6,663 bases of DNA from GCA-002731945 sp036344135 (GTDB lineage Bacteria; Pseudomonadota; Alphaproteobacteria; MED-G09), in the NCBI GenBank assembly GCA_036344135.1, contig JAYYUG010000089.1, positions 1 through 6,663 on the forward strand. The letters are read 5' to 3'. A program made the translations under genes and the position numbers. The notes under the pieces are model-generated. The model worked only from the letters and a program-made list of their open reading frames with translations. It was not told the DNA's origin and searched no databases. Each line of letters starts with the position of its first letter. Position 1 is the first letter of the stretch. Below, piece by piece: positions 1 to 5,572 of the stretch.

Positions 1-153
1 CCAGGAAATAGAAATTTGGTAATCTGACCACTTTCCTTTAGCAATAATTGAAATTTCTTGTCCAGACCTTTCGAAGGTCCAATCATTAAGACTTGCTATC
101 ATCTCTATGCTATCCAAAGGATCATCATAATTATTCTGTTTAGCTAGAGACAT
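1..153 (-). CDS. YbjN-domain protein, N-terminal part (runs off the left edge)
   Basis: Reading the minus strand from the ATG at 153 gives 51 uninterrupted codons to the window edge, beginning MSLAKQNNYDDPLDSIEMIA and containing NDWTFERSGQEI and a WSDYQISISW strand. The pattern 'DPLD.IE...NDW.FER....I....GKW.DY....W' matches the start of the YbjN-domain proteins that are conserved in alphaproteobacteria, often beside proC. The family adopts a type III secretion chaperone-like fold; its biochemical role in alphaproteobacteria is not established. An AGGAAG ribosome-binding site (157-162) sits at normal distance from the ATG and supports this start. The gene is divergent from lgt and shares the 154-275 intergenic region with it. 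Only about a third of the expected protein is visible, so integrity cannot be judged. Confidence 0.75.
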   Translation of the reverse strand, partial: MSLAKQNNYDDPLDSIEMIASLNDWTFERSGQEISIIAKGKWSDYQISISW

Positions 154-207
154 TGTCTTCCTGAGTCAATATGTAGTATTTATACGTAAGTAACATACCA
201 CAATTAG

Positions 208-225
208 TTGTATATTGATATACAA
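208..225. promoter_or_regulatory. 18-base palindrome between divergent genes, possible operator
   Basis: The sequence TTGTATAT-TG-ATATACAA is a perfect inverted repeat with two 8-base arms around a 2-base centre. It lies in the middle of the 122-base divergent intergenic region, roughly 50 bases before the lgt start and 55 before the YbjN-protein start. This is the size and position of a binding site for a dimeric repressor or activator. It is not a terminator: the run of A that follows it on the plus strand would be T before the stem on the minus strand. The arms are AT-rich, so chance or a simple cruciform remains possible. Confidence 0.35.
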
Positions 226-275
226 AAAAACGAACTTTTTATGTTTTTTCTGTAATATTATAAACTCTAAGAAAG

Positions 276-1070
276 ATGCTAGATACAATACTTAATATAG
301 ATCCGGTGGCGTTTTCATTGGGGCCAATAGAAATACGATGGTATGGATTGGCCTACTTAACAGGTATGCTGCTTGGATTATTTTACGCTAAATGGATAGT
401 AAGAAAATATTATAAATCAAACACACAAAACATCACTACACAAAATATTGATGAGATATTTTTTTGGATTGTTTTAGGAATAATCTTTGGTGCAAGGATT
501 GGTTATGTTGTTTTTTATGATCCTTCTTTGATTCTAATCAATCCTTTAAACGTTGTTGCTATTTGGAAAGGCGGTATGTCCTTTCATGGGGGAGCTCTTG
601 GTGTAATTCTTGCTATATTCTTTTATGCTCGTTTTAAAAAAATTTCTATTTTTTCCTTAGGCGATATAGTTTGCTCCGTAGTGCCTATAGGTTTATTTTT
701 TGGAAGAATAGCAAATTTCATAAACTCGGAATTATGGGGAACTATTACATCGAAACCTTGGGGTGTTGTCTTTTCCAATGCGGGTCCTCTACCTCGCCAC
801 CCAAGTCAACTGTACGAGGCTTTCTTTGAAGGAATATTGTTATTATTAATTTTGAATACACTTCTAAGAAAGGGATTTTTGAATAACCCAGGATTTATTA
901 GTGGTATATTTCTTTCTATGTATGCCTTGTTTAGAATAATTATTGAAAGATTTAGAGAACCAGATGCTCACATAGGATATATCTTTGAATATTTCACAAT
1001 GGGAACATTGCTTTCTATTCCTATGTTATCAGGAATAATGATAGTTTACTTTTCTTTGAGAAAGAAATGA
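276..1070 (+). CDS. lgt: prolipoprotein diacylglyceryl transferase
   Basis: Inner-membrane enzyme that moves diacylglycerol from phosphatidylglycerol to the lipobox cysteine of prolipoproteins, the first step of lipoprotein maturation. The protein has 264 residues, slightly shorter than the E. coli enzyme, with about seven hydrophobic segments. Family motifs are all present: RWYGLAY (21-27), GARIGYVVFYD (72-82), HGGALG with the conserved histidine (104-109), the Lgt signature GRIANFINSELWG (143-155), RHPSQLYE (174-181) and RFREPD carrying the late conserved arginine (225-230). The ATG at 276 is the only reasonable start because an in-frame TAA lies at 261-263. Its ribosome-binding site is weak (AAGAAAG directly before the ATG). 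A TAATAT/TATTAT stretch at 253-261 could be a -10 box, but no good -35 is visible. The stop overlaps the next start by four bases (ATGA), so the two are translationally coupled. Confidence 0.97.
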   Translation: MLDTILNIDPVAFSLGPIEIRWYGLAYLTGMLLGLFYAKWIVRKYYKSNTQNITTQNIDEIFFWIVLGIIFGARIGYVVFYDPSLILINPLNVVAIWKGGMSFHGGALGVILAIFFYARFKKISIFSLGDIVCSVVPIGLFFGRIANFINSELWGTITSKPWGVVFSNAGPLPRHPSQLYEAFFEGILLLLILNTLLRKGFLNNPGFISGIFLSMYALFRIIIERFREPDAHIGYIFEYFTMGTLLSIPMLSGIMIVYFSLRKK

Positions 1071-2119
1071 ACAAGCTAAAAGAAAAAATTAAAAAAAAGA
1101 TATTTGAGACTGGGCCTATCACTGTTTCAGAATTTATGGGTATGTCCCTTCATGATAATAAGTATGGTTATTATAAAAATAAGAATCCCATAGGCTCTAA
1201 GGGTGATTTTATAACTTCTCCTGAGATCTCCCAAATATTTGGAGAAATAATAGCTTTATGGATAAAGAATTGCTGCTCTAAATTCAACTATGGGAATTCT
1301 TATCAAATCGTTGATGTGGGTGGAGGAAAGGGTACTTTATTAAAAGATATAGAGAGAACAATAGGCAATAGATATTTCTCATATATTTTTGTTGATATTA
1401 ATCCCTATCTCATAAAGGAACAAAAAAAATGTCTCCCAATAGGTGACCATTATAAGGACATTAATGAAATTCCAGAGAAACCAACTTTCTTTATTCTTAA
1501 CGAATTTTTAGATGCTCTTCCAATTAAGCAATTTATGAAACAAAAGGGGGTCTGGAAAGAGGTATGTGTTGATGTTGAAAACGATACCTTTAAATATTGT
1601 TATTTAAACCCAGAGAATCCTAATTTTCTTTACGATTATGGATTGGAAAAGCTTATTACAGAAGACTTTTATGAGGTAAACATGGGTCTAGAGGGTTTTA
1701 TCAAAAAGTTATCCAAATTCTTAAATGTAAATGGAGGAATCGCTCTTGTTATAGATTATGGTTATTCACACGGATCTGGAGATACTCTTCAAGCCGTACA
1801 AAATCATAAATATGTAGACCCACTAAAAGATCCAGGTAAAGCAGACCTTACAGCACATATTAACTTCTCAGCGGTCAAAGAACTGTGTAAAAAACATTAT
1901 TTAAATCATCATGGCCCAACTACTCAAAGAAATTTCCTTTTAAATTTAGGTGCATTAACTAGGCTCGATAATTTATTAGAATCAAATAATGATATACAAA
2001 CAAGAAATAACCTGACTTGTGGATTAAATAGACTTATCAAAAAAAAAGATATGGGCGACCTTTTTAAGGTAATGGCATTATTTTCAAAAATTAATTTTAT
2101 TCCAGAAGGATTTGATTAG
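1067..2119 (+). CDS. MidA/NDUFAF7-type SAM-dependent methyltransferase
   Basis: Member of the DUF185/MidA family. The mitochondrial member NDUFAF7 dimethylates an arginine of the 49-kDa (NDUFS2/NuoD) subunit during complex I assembly; the same role here is inference. At 350 residues it has family length. Visible landmarks: an N-terminal segment with HDNKYGYYKN (29-38) and GDFITSPEISQIFGE (46-60); the SAM-binding loop VDVGGGKGTLL (82-92); NEFLDALPIKQF (145-156); ALVIDYGY (226-233); and the diagnostic GDTLQAVQNHKYVDP...DPGKADLTAHINF (238-267). The SAM loop is unusual: most relatives have ELGPGRGTL, whereas here P is G and R is K. The gene overlaps lgt by four bases and has only a weak GA-rich ribosome-binding site, which fits translational coupling. 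In many alphaproteobacteria pgeF (laccase-domain protein) comes next; it is absent here. Family call is firm, substrate is not proven. Confidence 0.93.
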   Translation: MNKLKEKIKKKIFETGPITVSEFMGMSLHDNKYGYYKNKNPIGSKGDFITSPEISQIFGEIIALWIKNCCSKFNYGNSYQIVDVGGGKGTLLKDIERTIGNRYFSYIFVDINPYLIKEQKKCLPIGDHYKDINEIPEKPTFFILNEFLDALPIKQFMKQKGVWKEVCVDVENDTFKYCYLNPENPNFLYDYGLEKLITEDFYEVNMGLEGFIKKLSKFLNVNGGIALVIDYGYSHGSGDTLQAVQNHKYVDPLKDPGKADLTAHINFSAVKELCKKHYLNHHGPTTQRNFLLNLGALTRLDNLLESNNDIQTRNNLTCGLNRLIKKKDMGDLFKVMALFSKINFIPEGFD

Positions 2120-2138
2120 TAGTAATAGCCCTGCTAAT
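2115..2138 (+). other. hairpin spanning the methyltransferase stop codon
   Basis: ATTAGTAG (2115-2122) can pair with CTGCTAAT (2131-2138) through eight base pairs, one of them a U-G wobble, around an 8-base loop. The 5' arm includes the TAG stop at 2117-2119. No T-run follows, so it does not look like an intrinsic terminator. An mRNA end-stabilising or processing element is possible, as is chance in AT-rich sequence. Confidence 0.25.
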
Positions 2139-2159
2139 AAGAGCTAACGGATTGATAAA

Positions 2160-3092
2160 ATGAAACTAGTATGCGGTAACTCTAATAGGTCCCTAGCGTC
2201 AAATATCGGAAAATACTTAAACACATCATTAGCAGATTGTGATGTTAAAAGGTTTGCCGATAAAGAGATCTTTGTTGAAATGAATGAGAATGTCCGGGGC
2301 GAAGACGTTTTTATAATTCAATCAACTTCTTTTCCAGCAAATGATAATTTAATGGAACTTCTAATTCTTATTGATACTATGAAAAGGGCTTCGGCAAAAA
2401 GGATAACTGCCGTTGTGCCATATTATGGTTATGCAAGACAAGACAGAAAGTCGGGCCCAAGAACACCAATTTCTGCGAAATTGGTTGCTAATTTAATTGA
2501 AAAAGCAGGCGCAAATCGAGTTTTAAGTATGGATTTCCATGCAGGTCAGATTCAAGGTTTCTTCGACATACCTACAGATAATCTTTTTGCCGCACCTATT
2601 TTGACACATGACATAAAGAAAAAAATAAAAGGAAATGATAGTATGGTTGTTTCTCCTGACGCGGGAGGGGTTGAGCGAGCAAGAACGATTGCCAGTCGTA
2701 TTGAAAGTGATTTAGCGATAGTTGATAAAAGACGTGAAAAGGCAGGGGTATCTGAAGTTATGAATATTATTGGTGATGTTAAGAAAAGATCTTGCTTTAT
2801 TGTGGATGATATAGTTGATTCGGCCGGTACCCTTTGTAACGCTGCCCAAGCACTGATGGGCTCAGGGGCAGTAGAAGTTTATGCTTATGTAACTCATGGA
2901 GTATTATCTGGTGAGGCTATAGAAAGAGTAAATAATTCTTCACTTAAAAAATTAATTATTACTGACACTATAGAGGAATCTGAAGAAGTAAAAAATTCCA
3001 AAAAGATTGAAACAGTAAGTATTGTTCCTCTTTTAGGGGAAGCTATAAAGAGAATTTCTGAAGAAAGATCTGTATCAAGTTTGTTCGATTAG
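2160..3092 (+). CDS. prs: ribose-phosphate pyrophosphokinase (PRPP synthetase)
   Basis: Cytosolic enzyme that transfers pyrophosphate from ATP to ribose 5-phosphate, making PRPP for purine, pyrimidine, histidine, tryptophan and NAD synthesis. At 310 residues it is a full-length class I enzyme. Motifs in order: FADKEIFVEMNENVRGEDVF (32-51); the catalytic flexible loop region YGYARQDRKSGPRTPISAKL (89-108); MDFHAGQIQGFFDIPTDNL (124-142), with the metal-binding histidine; SPDAGGVERA (165-174); VDKRR (188-192); and the PRPP-binding loop DDIVDSAGTL (216-225). The ATG at 2160 gives the expected KLVCGNSN start, with a modest GGA ribosome-binding element at 2149-2151. It follows the methyltransferase by 40 bases, in which I see no clear promoter, so it is probably cotranscribed with lgt. 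The protein ends in the usual SVSSLFD-type tail. No key residue appears to be missing. Confidence 0.98.
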   Translation: MKLVCGNSNRSLASNIGKYLNTSLADCDVKRFADKEIFVEMNENVRGEDVFIIQSTSFPANDNLMELLILIDTMKRASAKRITAVVPYYGYARQDRKSGPRTPISAKLVANLIEKAGANRVLSMDFHAGQIQGFFDIPTDNLFAAPILTHDIKKKIKGNDSMVVSPDAGGVERARTIASRIESDLAIVDKRREKAGVSEVMNIIGDVKKRSCFIVDDIVDSAGTLCNAAQALMGSGAVEVYAYVTHGVLSGEAIERVNNSSLKKLIITDTIEESEEVKNSKKIETVSIVPLLGEAIKRISEERSVSSLFD

Positions 3093-3114
3093 CTTGCTTT
3101 GCTTCGAAAGTAAG
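3093..3114 (+). other. hairpin directly after the prs stop codon
   Basis: CTTGCTTT (3093-3100) pairs with AAAGTAAG (3107-3114) as an 8-bp stem with one G-U wobble and a GCTTCG loop, beginning at the first base after the prs TAG. The nearest T-run (about 3134-3139) is some 20 bases downstream, so this is not a canonical terminator, although it could be a weak attenuator or an mRNA 3' end protector. Confidence 0.3.
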
Positions 3115-3126
3115 GTTATAAGCCCT

Positions 3127-3156
3127 TTGAGAATTTTTTATTAATATCACTATAAG
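3127..3156 (+). promoter_or_regulatory. candidate sigma-70-type promoter for rplY-pth-ychF
   Basis: TTGAGA (3127-3132) and TATAAG (3151-3156) each differ from the -35 and -10 consensus by one base and are separated by 18 bases. Transcription would begin near 3163, only about nine bases before the rplY ATG at 3172, giving a very short leader containing just the GAGAG element. Its place in the largest gap of the plus-strand gene series makes an internal promoter for the translation genes plausible. AT-rich sequence yields such matches by chance fairly often. Confidence 0.4.
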
Positions 3157-3171
3157 ATCATTGAGAGCATT

Positions 3172-3888
3172 ATGGCAGAAACAAACCAATTAAAAGCATC
3201 TTTAAGAGAAAATGTCGGTAAATCTTCTGCGAGATCTTCAAGAAACAAAGGTCTAGTTCCTTGTATAGTTTATGGAGATAAAAAAGACCCTTTATCGGTT
3301 AACATCAATTCTATCGAAGCATCAAGGCTATATAATAGCGGCAGAATGCTAACCACCCTCCTCGACTTAGAATTAACTAATGGAGAAAGAATAAAAGTAA
3401 TACCCAAAGAAATACAAGTTGATCCTATTAAAGACACTCTAATCCATGTTGATATGTTGCGCTTAGCTGTTGATGCAAGAGTATCAGTAGAGATTCAGGT
3501 TAATTTTATAAACGAAGATGACTCACCGGGCATTAAACGTGGTGGGGTATTAAACGTTTCTCGTTATACTATCGAACTCGATTGCCCTGCGAATGAAATT
3601 CCTTCAAGTATTGATGTTAGTATAGCGGGACTTGAGATTGGTGAAAGTGTTCACTTGTCAGATATTAAATTACCTGAAGGAGTTGTTTCAACAATTACTG
3701 ACAGAGATATTACTATTGCAAGTGTTACAGCGCCGGTTCAAGAAGAAGAACCAGAAGTCATCGAAGACGAAGAAGAAGGAGAAGAAGGCGAAGAGGGTGA
3801 AGAGGGTGAAGAAGAAAGTGAAGCAGATGATAAAGACAAATTAGATGAAAAAACTGAGAAGACTAAAGAAGATGACAACAAGGAATAG
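3172..3888 (+). CDS. rplY: 50S ribosomal protein L25, long Ctc form with acidic tail
   Basis: Large-subunit protein that binds 5S rRNA. This is the two-domain L25/Ctc (TL5) form, 238 residues, as opposed to the roughly 94-residue E. coli L25. The N-terminal RNA-binding domain covers about residues 5-97, with the typical RNKGLVPCIVYG (24-35), KVIPKEIQVDPIKDTLIHVDMLRL (75-98). The beta-rich C-terminal domain covers about 100-187, with GGVLN (124-128), LDCPANEIPSSIDVSI (136-151) and IGESVHLSDIKLPEGV (156-171). Residues 190-238 form a highly charged, probably disordered tail, almost all E, D, K and G, with four EEG units. Such tails are common in alphaproteobacterial L25 but vary in length. The ATG at 3172 has a GAGAG element at 3163-3167. 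The gene lies nine bases before pth, in the same reading frame, and the pairing rplY-pth is widely conserved. Confidence 0.96.
   Translation: MAETNQLKASLRENVGKSSARSSRNKGLVPCIVYGDKKDPLSVNINSIEASRLYNSGRMLTTLLDLELTNGERIKVIPKEIQVDPIKDTLIHVDMLRLAVDARVSVEIQVNFINEDDSPGIKRGGVLNVSRYTIELDCPANEIPSSIDVSIAGLEIGESVHLSDIKLPEGVVSTITDRDITIASVTAPVQEEEPEVIEDEEEGEEGEEGEEGEEESEADDKDKLDEKTEKTKEDDNKE
3772..3807 (+). repeat. four tandem 9-base units in the rplY tail
   Basis: Four adjacent in-frame units of GAAGARGGN (gaagaagga, gaagaaggc, gaagagggt, gaagagggt) encode EEG four times, residues 201-212 of L25. A fifth partial unit (GAAGAA) follows. The last two units are identical, which suggests recent expansion by replication slippage. 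The region is purine-rich on this strand and produces spurious lysine-rich and serine-rich open frames in other frames. Confidence 0.85.
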
Positions 3889-3890
3889 GA
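3887..3890 (+). promoter_or_regulatory. ribosome-binding site fixing the TTG start of pth
   Basis: AGGA lies seven bases before the TTG at 3898 and overlaps the rplY stop (TAG, 3886-3888). Because that stop is in frame with pth, the pth start must be downstream of it, and this is the only good Shine-Dalgarno match in the right place. Confidence 0.6.
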
Positions 3891-3897
3891 TAAGATT

Positions 3898-4470
3898 TTG
3901 TCAACTTTAGAAGAAATCATACTTCTTGTAGGACTAGGAAATCCTGGAGAAAAATACAAGAATAACAGACATAACGTAGGCTTTATTGCTCTCGATTATA
4001 TAACAAACTTTTATAAATTCGGAAGAAGTAGAACTAAATTCCTTGGAAGAACTTCTATGGGCTCACTAAATGAAAGGAAATTAATCTCCTTTAAACCTCA
4101 AACCTTTATGAATGAATCTGGAAGAGCAGTTAGAGAAGCTTCTAATTTTTATAAGATAAGCCCTAATAGGATTATTGTTTTTCATGATGAAATGGATCTT
4201 TCATTTGGTGATATAAGAGTTAAAAAAGGTGGTAGCAGCGCGGGTCACAACGGTCTTTCATCTTTAGATGAAAATATAGGAAACAATTACTTTAGAATTA
4301 GGATAGGTATTAACCATCCAGGAGATAAAGAAAAAGTTGATAATCATGTATTAGGAGATTTTACTAATAATGAGAGTGCTGAATTCGAAAAAATCTTAAA
4401 CAAACTTGCTAAAAATTTTGAATTAATGATTAACGGTGAAATAAAAAAATTTCAATCAAGTTTAAAATAA
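3898..4470 (+). CDS. pth: peptidyl-tRNA hydrolase
   Basis: Cytosolic esterase that frees tRNA from peptidyl-tRNAs dropped by stalled ribosomes. The 190-residue protein is normal size. The core is intact when matched to the E. coli enzyme: GLGNPG with N15 (N10 in E. coli), NRHNVGF with the catalytic-base histidine H25 (H20), TFMNESG with M71/N72 (M67/N68), HDEMDL with D97 (D93) and GHNGL with N118 (N114). The start is a TTG: no ATG is available between the in-frame rplY stop at 3886 and the conserved GLGNPG, and an AGGA sits seven bases before the TTG. The non-AUG start may keep expression low. It is flanked by rplY (nine bases) and ychF (four bases), a conserved bacterial trio. Confidence 0.96.
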   Translation: MSTLEEIILLVGLGNPGEKYKNNRHNVGFIALDYITNFYKFGRSRTKFLGRTSMGSLNERKLISFKPQTFMNESGRAVREASNFYKISPNRIIVFHDEMDLSFGDIRVKKGGSSAGHNGLSSLDENIGNNYFRIRIGINHPGDKEKVDNHVLGDFTNNESAEFEKILNKLAKNFELMINGEIKKFQSSLK

Positions 4471-4474
4471 AAAT

Positions 4475-5572
4475 ATGGGATTTCGATGTGGTATAATTGG
4501 TCTTCCAAACGTTGGGAAATCAACCTTATTTAATGCTTTAACAAAAACATCGATTGCTCAAGCTGAAAATTATCCATTCTGTACTGTTGAACCGAACATT
4601 GGTGAAGTTGATGTCCCTGATGAAAGACTAGCAGAGCTGTCAATAATAAATTCTTCAAAAATTATTATACCAGCTAGATTAACTTTTGTTGATATTGCCG
4701 GATTGGTAAAAGGAGCTTCAAAAGGGGAAGGATTAGGTAATAAATTTTTAGCAAATATTAAAGAAGTCGATGCCATTGCACATATTGTAAGGTGTTTTTC
4801 AGATAAAAATATTTCTCATGTTAATGGTGAGATTGATCCAATAAAGGATATAGAGATAATTAACACTGAATTACTTTTGGCTGATATAGAAAACCTAGAA
4901 AAAAGGATTCCTGTATTAGAAAAAAAATCTAAAGGAAGTGACAAGGAAGCAAAAGAAAAATTATCTTTGATTAAAAAAGTTCTAAACTCTCTTAATCTTG
5001 GAAATCCTTATGACAAAGAAAATCTTGATGAAAAAGCATTAAAATATTTTCATGAATTCAATTTACTCACTGATAAAAAAACTTTGTACGTCTGCAATAT
5101 AGGTGAAGATAGTCTTTTAAGCGGCAATGAATATAGTAAAAGGGTTGACAAATTTTCTTCGGAGAAGAATATAGAGACAATTAACATTTCAGCAAATATA
5201 GAAAGCCAAATATCTTCACTTCCAGTTAGGGAGCAAGAAGAATTTTTAAATTCTTTGAAATTAAGTGAATCTGGATTAAACAAACTAATCAAAAAAGGTT
5301 ATCAAATTCTAAACCTTATTACTTTTTTTACATCAGGACCAAAAGAAACCAGAGCATGGACAATAAAATCTGGTTCCTTGGCTCCTAAAGCAGGGGGTAA
5401 AATACACTCTTACTTTGAAAAAGGGTTTATAAGAGCAGAAACGATAAACTATAACGACCTAATTAAGGAAGGTAGCCTAACAAAGGCCAAAGAAAGAGGA
5501 AAACTTAGAGCTGAGGGTCAAGAATATCAAATAAAGGATGGAGATGTATTAAATTTCCGTTTTAATGTTTAG
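4475..5572 (+). CDS. ychF: redox-regulated ribosome-associated ATPase YchF (OLA1 family)
   Basis: Obg-related P-loop NTPase that prefers ATP and binds ribosomes; implicated in translation and oxidative-stress control. The 365 residues match the family closely. Visible parts: Walker A GLPNVGKST (9-17), YPFCTVEPN (33-41), switch II DIAGLVKGA (73-81) with a hydrophobic residue where Ras-type GTPases have the catalytic glutamine, and the G4-position NIGE (208-211), the NxxE variant that explains ATP over GTP preference. A helical, coiled-coil-like insertion spans about 128-200. The C-terminal TGS domain covers about 278-363, with TFFTSGPKETRAW (283-295), AGGKIHSYFEKGFIRAE (306-322) and DGDVLNFRFNV (355-365). 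The family N-terminus GFRCGIIGLPNVGKS confirms the ATG at 4475, yet no Shine-Dalgarno element precedes it, so it probably relies on coupling with pth four bases upstream. Its TAG stop directly abuts the opposing petC stop. Confidence 0.98.
   Translation: MGFRCGIIGLPNVGKSTLFNALTKTSIAQAENYPFCTVEPNIGEVDVPDERLAELSIINSSKIIIPARLTFVDIAGLVKGASKGEGLGNKFLANIKEVDAIAHIVRCFSDKNISHVNGEIDPIKDIEIINTELLLADIENLEKRIPVLEKKSKGSDKEAKEKLSLIKKVLNSLNLGNPYDKENLDEKALKYFHEFNLLTDKKTLYVCNIGEDSLLSGNEYSKRVDKFSSEKNIETINISANIESQISSLPVREQEEFLNSLKLSESGLNKLIKKGYQILNLITFFTSGPKETRAWTIKSGSLAPKAGGKIHSYFEKGFIRAETINYNDLIKEGSLTKAKERGKLRAEGQEYQIKDGDVLNFRFNV

Noticed and set aside
179..184. Possible TATAAA -10 box for the minus-strand YbjN gene
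   Set aside because: No acceptable -35 hexamer lies 16-18 bases upstream on the minus strand, so the match is not informative in such AT-rich sequence.
215..224. FNR/CRP-type box or TTGATA -35 box inside the palindrome
   Set aside because: The FNR pattern TTGAT-N4-ATCAA is not met, and no -10 box lies 16-18 bases after TTGATA on the plus strand.
208..230. Intrinsic terminator at the intergenic palindrome
   Set aside because: The neighbouring homopolymer is A after the stem on the plus strand, and both flanking genes start here, so there is nothing to terminate.
3632..3844. Open frame on the plus strand, lysine-rich, inside rplY
   Set aside because: It is the shifted frame of the purine-rich rplY tail, has low-complexity content and no plausible ribosome-binding site.
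3738..3959. Minus-strand open frame, serine/proline-rich, opposite the rplY tail and pth start
   Set aside because: It is the antisense reading of the GAA/GAG-rich repeat (giving serines), and it covers two well-supported genes.
4570..4776. Minus-strand open frame inside ychF
   Set aside because: It is fully antisense to the conserved GTPase domain and resembles no family I know.
5050..5292. Minus-strand open frame inside ychF
   Set aside because: It is antisense to a continuous, conserved coding region, with no independent support.
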